Assembly: GCA_036493595.1 (NCBI GenBank)
Contig: DASXPN010000120.1
Location: forward strand, 1 to 51,051
Direction: 5' to 3'
From: DATAES01 sp036493595
Lineage (GTDB): Bacteria > Actinomycetota > Acidimicrobiia > Acidimicrobiales > JACDCH01
DNA length: 51,051 bases
Below, in pieces: positions 23,443-31,420 of the stretch; position 1 is the stretch's first letter; every line of letters begins with the position of its first letter. The notes below the pieces were generated by a model that was not told the DNA's origin, made no database searches, and saw only the letters and a program-made list of their open reading frames with translations. A program made the translations under genes and the position numbers.

Positions 23443-24336
23443 GTGCGAAGCCGTTTGACCCGTCGTATCAGCATCGTCGCCTTGCTCACCAGCCTCGTCG
23501 CATTCGCCGGGCTGGCCTTCGCACTACCAGGCGCGCAGGCCGCGCCGACATGGGCACCCGCGGCGACCGCGGCGATCCATCCTGGCGTGCAGACATTCAC
23601 CGCCGGGGCCCAGTGCACCGCGAACTTCATCTACACCGACGGCACCAACGTGTACATCGGCCAGGCGGCCCACTGCGCCGGCACCGGCGGCAACACCGAG
23701 ACCGACGGCTGCAGCTCGGGCACGCTGCCCGTGGGCACGCCTGTCGACGTCACCGGTGCGTCGCAGCCCGGAACCATCGTCTACAGCTCATGGGCCACGA
23801 TGCAGGGCAATGGCGAAACCGACGCCAACACGTGCGCCTTCAACGACTTGGCGCTGATCCAGCTGAGTGCCGCGGACGCCGCGAAGGTCAATCCGTCGGT
23901 CCCGTTCTGGGGTGGCCCCACCGGGCTGGACAACAGCGGCACGACCCAGGGCGAGTCGGTCTACTCGTACGGCAACTCCGAGCTGCGCGGCGGCGCCACC
24001 GTCCTCAGCCCGAAGGAGGGCACCAGCTTGGGCGACGACCCCAGCGGCTGGTCGCACAACGTCGTGACCGCGTCGCCCGGCATCCCCGGTGACTCCGGCA
24101 GCGGGTTCTTGAGCTCGAACGGTGCCGCGCTCGGCATCCTCAGCACGCTCCAGATCGCGCCCACGCCGGGCGCCAACGGTGTCGGCGACCTGTCGAAGGA
24201 GCTGGCGTACATGCACTCGCACTCGTCGTTCAGCGGTGTGCAGCTCGCGCTCGGCACCCAGCCGTTCAACGGCAGCCAGGCTCCCGCCGACCTGAGTGGC
24301 AATCCGCTCCCGCTGGGGCTGCTCAACCTCATCTGA
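23443..24336 (+). CDS. Secreted trypsin-like serine protease
   Basis: This 297-residue protein has a Sec signal peptide (cleavage after AQA, residue 33) and a chymotrypsin fold. The catalytic triad is visible: H77 in AAHC, D135 in NDLALIQL and S218 in GDSGSG. C58 and C78 flank the histidine loop as the usual disulfide; C90 and C131 may form another. The GTG at 23443 follows GGGAGG at a good distance. Its substrate is unknown. Its position inside the lysA-hom gene run is foreign to the conserved order and suggests insertion of a single gene. Confidence 0.88.
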   Translation: MRSRLTRRISIVALLTSLVAFAGLAFALPGAQAAPTWAPAATAAIHPGVQTFTAGAQCTANFIYTDGTNVYIGQAAHCAGTGGNTETDGCSSGTLPVGTPVDVTGASQPGTIVYSSWATMQGNGETDANTCAFNDLALIQLSAADAAKVNPSVPFWGGPTGLDNSGTTQGESVYSYGNSELRGGATVLSPKEGTSLGDDPSGWSHNVVTASPGIPGDSGSGFLSSNGAALGILSTLQIAPTPGANGVGDLSKELAYMHSHSSFSGVQLALGTQPFNGSQAPADLSGNPLPLGLLNLI

Positions 24337-24402
24337 CCGAATCGCCGGAACCCATGGCCCGGCGCCGGTGCATATCGCATCCGGCGCCGGGACAGGGGCC
24401 AG

Positions 24403-24408
24403 TACGGT
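24403..24408 (+). promoter_or_regulatory. Putative -10 box, leaderless start of hom
   Basis: TACGGT lies 8 nt before the GTG at 24417, with no Shine-Dalgarno. The protease gene upstream thus separates hom from the argS-lysA transcript. Confidence 0.4.
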
Positions 24409-24416
24409 TGCCGGGC

Positions 24417-25712
24417 GTGAGTGACCCTGCGTCCCGCGCCCATCACGTTCGGGTCGGAATCCTCGGCTGCGGCAACGTCGGCGGCCCCCTCGTCGAGCTG
24501 ATTCAACGTCACCGTGACGAGATCGCGGCGCGAACCGGAGTCGAGCTCGAGATCGCGGCGGTAGCGGTGCGCAGCCTGTCGAAGGAACGCACGGTCACGC
24601 TCGAGCCGGACGTGCTCACCACGGATGCGTCGGCGGTTGTCGACGATCCGAGCATCGACGTCGTCGTCGAGGTCATCGGCGGCATCGAACCGGCACGCTC
24701 GCTGATCTCGAAGGCTCTCGGCGCGAAGAAGCCGGTTGTCACCGGGAACAAGGAGCTGCTCGCCAACGTCGGCGCCGAGCTGTTCGAGGCCGCGCACGAC
24801 GCGGGCGTCGACCTGCTCTTCGAGGCGGCGGTGGCCGGCGGCATCCCGCTCATCCGTCCGTTGCGCGAGTCGCTCGTCGGTGAGCGCATCACGCGCGTGA
24901 TGGGCATCGTCAACGGCACGACCAACTACATCCTCACTCGCATGACCGAGGAGGGGGTTTCGTACCACGAAGCGCTCGTGGAGGCGCAGAGCCTCGGGTT
25001 TGCTGAGCGTGATCCGACGGCGGACGTCGAGGGTTACGACGCCGGCGCGAAGGCGGCGATCATCGCGTCCATCGCCTTCGGGGCTCGCGTGGTCGCGGGC
25101 GACGTGTACTGCGAGGGCATCAGCGGCATCACCGAAGCCGACATCGGGTTCGCCAAGCGGCTCGGGTACGTCGTGAAGCTGCTCGCCATCATCGAGTCGA
25201 TCGACGGCTCGATCGGGGTGCGCGTGCATCCGGCCATGGTTCCGTTCGACCACCCGCTGGCGAGCGTGCGTGAGAGTTACAACGCGGTCTTCATCGAGGG
25301 GGAGGCGGTCGGCAACCTCATGTTCTACGGCCGCGGCGCGGGTGGGCATCCCACGGCCAGCGCCGTGCTCGGCGACCTCATCGATGCGGCGACGAACCTG
25401 CGGAAGGGTTCGAGCGCATCCGTCGGCATCTTGACTGATGCTCGCATCCGCCCGATCGACGAGGCGACGTCCGAGTACTACCTCAACGTCGAAGTTGCAG
25501 ACCGTCCCGGCGTGCTCGCGGCCGTCGCCGGCGTCTTCGGTCAGCACGACGTGTCGATCCGAGCGATGGAGCAGGAAGGGATGGGCGACGAAGCTCGGCT
25601 CATCTTCATCACCCACACCGCCCGTGAAGCCGATGTGCAAGCCACGCTGCACGACCTGCGCGACCTCGACTCCGTCGACCAGGTGGTCACGCTGCTCCGA
25701 GTCATCTCGTGA
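24417..25712 (+). CDS. hom: Homoserine dehydrogenase
   Basis: This 431-residue enzyme reduces aspartate semialdehyde to homoserine. The Rossmann start VRVGILGCGNVGGPLVEL, the VTGNKELLA and FEAAVAGGIPLIRPLRESL blocks, GIVNGTTNYILTRM and the catalytic-lysine region GYDAGAKAAI are present. A C-terminal ACT domain (YLNVEVADRPGVLAAVAGVF..., from about 350) predicts allosteric control by threonine. The GTG at 24417 gives MSDPASRAHHVRVG; an ATG at 24354 would add 21 unconserved residues. It overlaps thrC by 4 bp. Confidence 0.97.
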   Translation: MSDPASRAHHVRVGILGCGNVGGPLVELIQRHRDEIAARTGVELEIAAVAVRSLSKERTVTLEPDVLTTDASAVVDDPSIDVVVEVIGGIEPARSLISKALGAKKPVVTGNKELLANVGAELFEAAHDAGVDLLFEAAVAGGIPLIRPLRESLVGERITRVMGIVNGTTNYILTRMTEEGVSYHEALVEAQSLGFAERDPTADVEGYDAGAKAAIIASIAFGARVVAGDVYCEGISGITEADIGFAKRLGYVVKLLAIIESIDGSIGVRVHPAMVPFDHPLASVRESYNAVFIEGEAVGNLMFYGRGAGGHPTASAVLGDLIDAATNLRKGSSASVGILTDARIRPIDEATSEYYLNVEVADRPGVLAAVAGVFGQHDVSIRAMEQEGMGDEARLIFITHTAREADVQATLHDLRDLDSVDQVVTLLRVIS

Positions 25713-27034
25713 CTTCCTACGTCAGCACGCGGGGACGCGCTCCGGTGCTGACGTTCGCCGACGCCGTGCTCGAGGGATTGGCGCGCGACGGCGGGCTCTA
25801 CGTGCCCGAGACGCTGCCGAAGTTGCCGGGAGAGTTGCCGGCCGCCTACGTCGACCTCGCGGCGTCGATCACGGAGATCGATGGCGACGTCGTCGCTGAC
25901 GCGTACTCCACGTTCGATCACCCCGATGTGTGTCCGGTCGTGCAGCTCGACGACCACCTCTGGATACAAGAGCTCTGGCACGGTCCGACCCTGTCGTTCA
26001 AGGACGTCGCGCTCCAGCTCGTCGGCCGCGTGATGGACCGTGAGCTCGCCGAGCGCGACGAACGGCGCACGATCGTCGTCGCCACATCGGGCGACACGGG
26101 TTCCGCCGCGATTTCCGCGTGCACGGGGCGCGCCAACCTCGACATCGTCGTGCTCCATCCCGCCGGCCGCGTGAGCGACGTACAGCGCCGGCAGATGACG
26201 ACGGTCGACGAGCCCAACGTCCACAACATCGCGGTCGAGGGCACCTTCGACGACTGCCAGGACCTCGTGAAGGCCATGTTCGCCGACGAGCGGTTCCGCG
26301 AGGAGCTGTCGCTCGGCGCGATGAACTCCATCAACTGGGGTCGGGTCCTCGCGCAGATCGTCTACTACGTCACCGGACAGCTCGCCGTCGGTCGCCCGTG
26401 CACGTTCGCGGTGCCGACGGGCAACTTCGGCAACGTGCTCGCCGGTTGGTACGCGCGGCGCATGGGCACGCCGATCGATCGTTTCATCATCGGATCGAAC
26501 CGCAACGACATCGTCGCCCGCTGGGTTGCCACCGGTTCATTGGTCACCGAAACCGTGGTGCCGACGATCAGTCCGGCGATGGACATTCAAGTGTCGTCGA
26601 ACCTCGAGCGACTGCTGTTCGAGCTGCTCGACCGTGACGGTGCCCGCACCGCGGAGCTCATGATGCGCTTCCGCGAGGTCGGCTCGGTCGAAGTGCCCCG
26701 TGACCCGTTGCTCTCGGCCGCTCGCCTCGACGACGACGAGACCGTCGCGGTGATCCGCTCGACGTACGAGAAGTACGGGTATCTCATCGATCCCCACACC
26801 GCGGTGGCGGTGGGGGCGGCTGAGCGCATTCGTCGCGACGCGGACGAGTCGATCGTGTGTCTCTCGACCGCGCATCCGTCGAAATTCTCTGACGCCGTCG
26901 TGCACGCCACGGGCGTCGAGCCTCCGGTTCCCGATCGGTTGGCGGCAGTGCTCGACGGCGAGGAGCGCTACGACGTCACGGGCAACGACCTGGCCGCGGT
27001 GCAGTCGCTCGTGCGCGCCGCCGTCACGCGCTGA
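25709..27034 (+). CDS. thrC: Threonine synthase
   Basis: This 441-residue PLP enzyme converts O-phosphohomoserine to threonine. It is the longer (E. coli/yeast-like) type: an N-terminal STRGRAPVLTFADAVLEGLARDGGLYVPE, the PLP lysine K98 in HGPTLSFKD, SGDTGSAAISA, and FAVPTGNFGNVLAGWYARRMG. The start is a GTG inside the hom stop (GTGA), so hom and thrC are coupled. No homoserine kinase of the GHMP type (thrB) follows, although threonine synthase requires its product. The 3' end overlaps the convergent amidohydrolase by 11 bp. Confidence 0.97.
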   Translation: MTSYVSTRGRAPVLTFADAVLEGLARDGGLYVPETLPKLPGELPAAYVDLAASITEIDGDVVADAYSTFDHPDVCPVVQLDDHLWIQELWHGPTLSFKDVALQLVGRVMDRELAERDERRTIVVATSGDTGSAAISACTGRANLDIVVLHPAGRVSDVQRRQMTTVDEPNVHNIAVEGTFDDCQDLVKAMFADERFREELSLGAMNSINWGRVLAQIVYYVTGQLAVGRPCTFAVPTGNFGNVLAGWYARRMGTPIDRFIIGSNRNDIVARWVATGSLVTETVVPTISPAMDIQVSSNLERLLFELLDRDGARTAELMMRFREVGSVEVPRDPLLSAARLDDDETVAVIRSTYEKYGYLIDPHTAVAVGAAERIRRDADESIVCLSTAHPSKFSDAVVHATGVEPPVPDRLAAVLDGEERYDVTGNDLAAVQSLVRAAVTR

Positions 27035-28169
27035 GCGCGAACAGCTCCGCGAAGTTGCGCGAGTAGAAGCGCTCCTTGGCGTCGTCGCCGATGCCTTCGA
27101 GCGTCGCCTCGAACTTGCCGAGCGGATCCTTCGTCCCCTCGGGATGCGGGTAGTCCGACGAGAACAGGAAGAGCTCCTCGCCCGCTTGCTCGATGAGCCA
27201 GCCCACCGGTTCGGTCGGGAACGGCGTGAACCGCACCTGCCGGCGGATGTACTCCGACGCCTTCATCGGTAGCTCGGCGAGCAGCGGCTCGCTCTTCTTG
27301 AACGTGCCCTGCGCGATGTCGATGCGCCGAAGCAGCGAGGGCACCCACAGCGCCCCTTGCTCGATCACGCCGCACATGAGCCCCGGGAACTTCTCGAACA
27401 CACCATCGAGCACCATCGCCGCAATGAAGATCTCGGGCGGGTTGTGCAGGACCATGTAGTCCTTCGACCGGATGTTCTCGCCGCCACCGAGGAAGTCGGT
27501 CGGCTTCGGTCGCCCGTTCTCGTGGAAGCTCGGGCGCAGCGGGCGGCCACCGCCACCGATGTGCAGCATCAGCGGCACGTTGGCGTCTTGGAGCCGGGCC
27601 CACACGCCGTCGAGATCCGGATGGGTCGGCGAGTGCGTGCGTGGCGGGTGCGACGGCACGAGGATCGCGCCGCAACCGAAGGCGAGTGCTTCTTCGACCG
27701 CCTCGGCCGCTCGCTGCGGATCCTGCAACGGGACGAAGCCGACCGCGATCAGTCGCTCATCGTCGCCACAGAAGGTGCCCATGGCGCGGTTGTGGGCACG
27801 GGTGCCGCCGTAGAGCAGTTCGGGGTCACCGTCGAGGAACTGCGTCGGCGCGAAGGTCGAGAACACGAGTTGCTTGTCGAAGCCGAGCATGTCCAGCGCG
27901 TGGCTGCGCTCGGTCGAATCGAACGCGCCGTACGCGCTCCAGCCCTTGCGGGTCATCAGCCCGGCCTCGATGTCCTCAGGCGCGACCGCGCCGGCCTTGC
28001 GCTGATCGGCATCGCGCACCGCGGCGTCCGCCAGCTTCCCTGCGCCACCGAGGTAGAGCGGACGGATGCGATCACGCATGTCCGGGTCTGCGTAGGCCAC
28101 GAGCCAGTCGCTCGTCTCCATCAGATGGCTGTCGGCGTCGTAGTAGACGCGTCCCTCGGCGTACGGCAT
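27024..28169 (-). CDS. Amidohydrolase family protein (amidohydrolase 2 type)
   Basis: This 381-residue TIM-barrel metalloenzyme has the D13-x-H15 metal motif (YYDADSHLME), the histidine in LMLHIGGGG and the aspartate in FSSDYPHPEG, as in the ACMSD/LigJ-like amidohydrolase_2 group. These are decarboxylases or hydratases of aromatic acids; the actinobacterial members are abundant and mostly uncharacterised. It reads against thrC, with which it overlaps, and sits where thrB lies in mycobacteria, but nothing in it resembles a kinase. Its promoter region holds a 24-bp perfect palindrome. Confidence 0.87.
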   Translation of the reverse strand: MPYAEGRVYYDADSHLMETSDWLVAYADPDMRDRIRPLYLGGAGKLADAAVRDADQRKAGAVAPEDIEAGLMTRKGWSAYGAFDSTERSHALDMLGFDKQLVFSTFAPTQFLDGDPELLYGGTRAHNRAMGTFCGDDERLIAVGFVPLQDPQRAAEAVEEALAFGCGAILVPSHPPRTHSPTHPDLDGVWARLQDANVPLMLHIGGGGRPLRPSFHENGRPKPTDFLGGGENIRSKDYMVLHNPPEIFIAAMVLDGVFEKFPGLMCGVIEQGALWVPSLLRRIDIAQGTFKKSEPLLAELPMKASEYIRRQVRFTPFPTEPVGWLIEQAGEELFLFSSDYPHPEGTKDPLGKFEATLEGIGDDAKERFYSRNFAELFALSA

Positions 28170-28202
28170 CGAATCCCCCGATCCGTTTCCAACTCCGGGT
28201 CA

Positions 28203-28226
28203 CCGTGGCCCCGATAGGGGCCACGG
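28203..28226. promoter_or_regulatory. Perfect 10-bp-arm palindrome in a divergent spacer
   Basis: CCGTGGCCCC-GATA-GGGGCCACGG lies in the 109-bp spacer between the divergent amidohydrolase and ApgM-like genes, 34 nt and 53 nt from their starts. As neither gene ends here it is not a terminator; it may be an operator or a leader hairpin. Confidence 0.5.
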
Positions 28227-28278
28227 AGCACCAACATTCGGAATGGCCAGCCTCGCGCGCCGGGCAGACTGGCGTCAC

Positions 28279-29439
28279 ATGAAGTACGTCGTTTGTGTCC
28301 CGGATGGTTGCGCCGACGAGCCGATCGACGCGCTCGACGGTCGCACGCCCCTCGAAGTGGCGTCGATGCCGACGCTGGCCGCGCTCGCAGCGCGGGCTGA
28401 GCTGGGACGAGCCGCGGTCATACCTCCGGGGCTTCCGCCCGGCTCGGACGTCGGCAACATGTCGATCCTCGGATATGACCCGGCCCAGTTCCATACCGGC
28501 CGGGCACCGATCGAGGCGGCCGCGCTCGGGCTGCGGCTCCGGGCCGATCAAGTCGCGTACCGGTGCAACCTCGTCACCATCGGCGACGACGGCACCATGG
28601 ACGACTTCGCCGGCGGACATCCGTCCTCCGAAGCGGCGGCCGAGGTGATCGCCGCGCTCGACAAGGAGCTCGGCGGCGACGGCGTGTCGTTCCATCCCGG
28701 CGTGCAGTACCGCCACATTCTGGTGGCGCCGAGCGAGTGGTCGGAGGCGGAATGCGCACCGCCGCACGACCTCAGCGACAAGCCGGCCGTGTGGCCGACC
28801 GGTCCCGCGGCGGCGAGGTTGCAGACGCTGATGGACGCGTCGCGCGACGTGGTGGCGCGCTTCGGTCTCGCCGCCAACCAGGTGTGGTTGTGGGGCCAGG
28901 GGTTCCAGCCGCGGATGCCGTCGTTCCACGACGTGTTCGGATTGCAGGCCGGTCTGTGCACCGCGGTCGACCTCGTGCGCGGACTCGGCGTATTGACGGG
29001 CATCGATGTCATCGAGGTCGAGGGCGCGACCGGTTGGTACGACACCAACTACGAAGGCAAGCGTGATGCGGCGCTCCATGCGCTCGAATCCGGTGCCGAC
29101 CTGTTCGTCGTGCACGTCGAGGCCACCGACGAGGCAGGCCACGCCGGCAACCTCGAAGAGAAGGTCAACGCCCTCGAGAACTGGGACCGTCGCATCCTCA
29201 CCGATCTCGTCGACGGACTCGACGCGCTCGGCCCGTGGCGCATGCTGTTGCTACCCGACCATCCGACGCCGGTGCGGTTGAAGACGCACACCACCGACTC
29301 GGTGCCGTACCTGTTGTTCGACTCGCAAGTCGACGCCGCCGGCGGCGAGTACTCCGAGCCGGCCACTGCGAGCTGCGCGCCGCTACCCGGCCACACGCTC
29401 ATGCCCAAGCTCGTCCACTCGCAACGCCCGGGCGTCTGA
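28279..29439 (+). CDS. ApgM-like phosphoglycerate mutase / proposed homoserine kinase
   Basis: This 386-residue protein is an alkaline-phosphatase-fold enzyme like archaeal cofactor-independent phosphoglycerate mutase. The N-terminal metal aspartate is D9 (VPDGCADEP), the serine nucleophile S62 lies in GNMSILGYDP, then FHTGRAPIEAAALG, and metal ligands follow in VEATDEAGHAGN, LPDHPTPV and KTHTTDSVPY. A bacterial branch of this family (TIGR02535) has been proposed as homoserine kinase because it sits with threonine genes in genomes lacking thrB. That context holds here exactly: hom-thrC are close and thrB is absent. The ATG at 28279 opens MKYVVCVPDG, the family start. Confidence 0.88.
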   Translation: MKYVVCVPDGCADEPIDALDGRTPLEVASMPTLAALAARAELGRAAVIPPGLPPGSDVGNMSILGYDPAQFHTGRAPIEAAALGLRLRADQVAYRCNLVTIGDDGTMDDFAGGHPSSEAAAEVIAALDKELGGDGVSFHPGVQYRHILVAPSEWSEAECAPPHDLSDKPAVWPTGPAAARLQTLMDASRDVVARFGLAANQVWLWGQGFQPRMPSFHDVFGLQAGLCTAVDLVRGLGVLTGIDVIEVEGATGWYDTNYEGKRDAALHALESGADLFVVHVEATDEAGHAGNLEEKVNALENWDRRILTDLVDGLDALGPWRMLLLPDHPTPVRLKTHTTDSVPYLLFDSQVDAAGGEYSEPATASCAPLPGHTLMPKLVHSQRPGV

Positions 29440-29473
29440 CCACATCGGTCGTGGTGGAACGCCCGGGCGTTGC
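29421..29473. terminator. Bidirectional terminator hairpin
   Basis: GCAACGCCCGGGCGT (29421-29435) and its exact reverse complement (29459-29473) form a 15-bp perfect stem; inside, ACCAC/GTGGT adds a second stem. It starts within the last codons of the ApgM-like gene and separates it from the convergent ABC permease. Confidence 0.75.
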
Positions 29474-29485
29474 ACGACGTACCTG

Positions 29486-30274
29486 TTAGCTGAAGCGGGT
29501 GACGTAGCCGCGGCGGCGGAACGTGTCGAGCATGTGGACGATGAACCAGTAGCCGAACGCGCAGAACACGAATGCGCCGAGGTAGCCCCACGCGATGTCG
29601 TCCCACGGGATACCGCCGCCGGCCAGCAACGTGCGCATGGCCCGGAAGGCGAACGTCGTCGGCAGGATCCGCGCGATCGGCTGCACCGCGGCCGGCAATG
29701 CCGAGATCGGATTGAACACGCCCGACAACGCGAGCATCACGAAGTTGGTGCCCCACGCCAGGATCTCCGCTGATTGCCCGTAGCGAAGGATGAGCCCGAT
29801 CACGAGCAGCGACACGGACCACCCGACGAGCAGCAGCACACCGACGATCGGCACCAGCCCCCACCCGATGCTGCCGAGGTTGAACTGGTACGTCACGAAC
29901 GCGACGACCGAGATGGTCAGCATCGCCATGATGAGCTTCATGAAGGCGTACAACGCGAGGCCCGCCGCGTACTCCCCTTCGGTGATCGGTGTCGTCATGA
30001 TGTTGAGCAGGTTGCGCGACCACGTCTCTTCCATGAAGCCGGTCGTCACCGCGATCTGACACTGGAACAGGACGTGGAAGAGCATGATGCCGGCGAGCAG
30101 GTACGGCGCCGCGGCTTGCGACGCGTCGTTTTCCTGCGCGACGAACGCGCCGAGCGAGCCGAACAGCAACACGTCGAAGACTGGCCATACGGCGATGTCG
30201 AACCAACGGTTCGGGCTGCGCCACAGCACGTACCAGTGCCGGCGCACGACGGTCTTGATGCGGAGCCAGCTCAT
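29486..30274 (-). CDS. ABC-2 type transporter permease
   Basis: This 262-residue protein has six membrane helices in the ABC-2 pattern (WFDIAVWPVFDVLLFGSLG, PYLLAGIMLFHVLFQCQI, LYAFMKLIMAMLTISVVAF, GLVPIVGVLLLVGWSVSLL, ILAWGTNFVMLALSGVFNPI, and a last helix near the end). The GVFNPISALPAAVQPIARILPTTFAFRAMR loop is typical of polysaccharide or drug exporters. The ATG at 30274 gives MSWLRIKTVV. It lies 119 bp after the ATPase gene; a GC palindrome ends exactly 7 nt before its ATG, where no Shine-Dalgarno is visible. Confidence 0.9.
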   Translation of the reverse strand: MSWLRIKTVVRRHWYVLWRSPNRWFDIAVWPVFDVLLFGSLGAFVAQENDASQAAAPYLLAGIMLFHVLFQCQIAVTTGFMEETWSRNLLNIMTTPITEGEYAAGLALYAFMKLIMAMLTISVVAFVTYQFNLGSIGWGLVPIVGVLLLVGWSVSLLVIGLILRYGQSAEILAWGTNFVMLALSGVFNPISALPAAVQPIARILPTTFAFRAMRTLLAGGGIPWDDIAWGYLGAFVFCAFGYWFIVHMLDTFRRRGYVTRFS

Positions 30275-30281
30275 CGCACAC

Positions 30282-30307
30282 CGGGGGCTGCGCCCCCGAG
30301 CCCCATC
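30282..30307 (-). repeat. 26-bp GC palindrome element before the ABC permease
   Basis: Read on the minus strand it is GATGGGGCTCGGGGGCGCAG continuing CCCCCG: arms CGGGGGC and GCCCCCG with a GCA loop. It ends 7 nt before the ATG. A copy with two mismatches sits at the same place before glyA (40644-40669). Confidence 0.85.
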
Positions 30308-30339
30308 CACGCCCGGCTCCCTCGCGGTCGCTCGGCCGT

Positions 30340-30364
30340 GATGAGCTCGCTGCGCTCGCTCATC
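30340..30364. repeat. Imperfect palindrome with AGCGAGCGCAGCGAGC core
   Basis: GATGAGC...GCTCATC (7-bp arms, 11-nt loop) contains GAGCGCAGCGAGC on the minus strand, the same core as in the atpA-atpG repeat block. It lies between the ABC ATPase and permease genes. Confidence 0.55.
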
Positions 30365-30393
30365 GTGGGTCGCCCTCGTTCATCACTTGCTCG

Positions 30394-31221
30394 TCACTCG
30401 TCCGGATCCATGTCGGTGCCGGCCAGTTGAAGGAAGACCGATTCGAGGTCGCCGTGTCCGAACATGGCGGCGACGTCAGCGGGGGTGCCGTCCGCGACGA
30501 TCTGGCCGCCGGCGATGAACACGACCCGCTCGCACAGCCGCTCGACCTCGACCATGTTGTGACTTGTCACCAGCAGCGCGGTGCCGTCGGTCGCGCACAG
30601 GTCGAGCAGCCCGTTGCGCACCCGGTGCGCGACGTCGGGGTCGAGCGACGCAGTTGGCTCGTCGAGTACGAGCAGGCGCGGTTGGTGAAGCGACGCCTTG
30701 ACGATGCCGACCAGCGTGCGCTGTCCCGATGACAGCTCCATGCACATGCGCTCGGACAACCCGGAGATGCGAAATCGCTGGAGGCCGCGCGTGACCGCCT
30801 CGTTCGCTTCGCGACGGTCGAGGCCGTAGAAGCCGGCGAACACGGAGAGTGCCTCCCGCACGCGCAGCCGATCGGGTAGCGGCAGGTAACCGGCGACGAA
30901 GCCGACCTCGCTCATCGCGGCCGACCGGTGCTTCGGCAGGTGATGGCCGAGGATCTCGACTTCACCCTCGTCGGGGAGCACCGCCCCGAGCAGCATCAGC
31001 AACGTGGTGGTCTTGCCGGCGCCATTCGGACCGAGCAGCGCGACGCGTTCGCCGGCCGCGACGGTGATGTCGACGCCCGCGACCGCTTGGACATCCTTGT
31101 ACTTCTTGCGCAATCCGCGCGCTTCGAGGACGGCCCCCACTTGGTCAGTCTGGCCGAACTCCTGCCCAACACCGGTGGAAATACGGGTGACGGAATGCTC
31201 AGGTGGTTGCTCGTGTTGCAT
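30394..31221 (-). CDS. ABC transporter ATP-binding protein
   Basis: This roughly 275-residue ATPase has Walker A GPNGAGKTTT, the Q-loop region, the signature ELSSGQRTLVGI (LSSGQ), Walker B LLVLDEPTASLDPD and the H-loop TSHNM. The overall form is that of exporter ATPases paired with ABC-2 permeases, and the permease gene lies directly downstream. Three starts are possible: ATG 31221, ATG 31236 and GTG 31140 (which begins GAVLEARGLRKKY, the usual family start). It is divergent from rho, and the pair interrupts the conserved thr-rho order. Confidence 0.9.
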   Translation of the reverse strand: MQHEQPPEHSVTRISTGVGQEFGQTDQVGAVLEARGLRKKYKDVQAVAGVDITVAAGERVALLGPNGAGKTTTLLMLLGAVLPDEGEVEILGHHLPKHRSAAMSEVGFVAGYLPLPDRLRVREALSVFAGFYGLDRREANEAVTRGLQRFRISGLSERMCMELSSGQRTLVGIVKASLHQPRLLVLDEPTASLDPDVAHRVRNGLLDLCATDGTALLVTSHNMVEVERLCERVVFIAGGQIVADGTPADVAAMFGHGDLESVFLQLAGTDMDPDE

Positions 31222-31241
31222 GGCTGTCGCTACCATGGCAC

Positions 31242-31279
31242 CTGCGCCAACCGCTCCACTCAGAGCGGTGCCGGCGCAG
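31242..31279. promoter_or_regulatory. Two-tier hairpin in the rho leader
   Basis: CTGCGCC / GGCGCAG enclose ACCGCTC / GAGCGGT (loop CACTCA), giving 14 paired bases with a small bulge. It lies between the ABC ATPase start and rho, 142 nt before the rho ATG. Rho genes are commonly autoregulated in their leaders; this could be part of that or an operator. Confidence 0.4.
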
Positions 31280-31420
31280 CCGAGATACCTCTGGCGGTAC
31301 TGCTCACGCGGAACCCCGGAGACCCGCGGGAAAACCACCGTACGTCGGAACTCTCTGCGTCGGTGATTTGGCCGTTGCGTGAATGCACGAACGGCAGACC
31401 CCTCAGAAACGAGGTGCATC

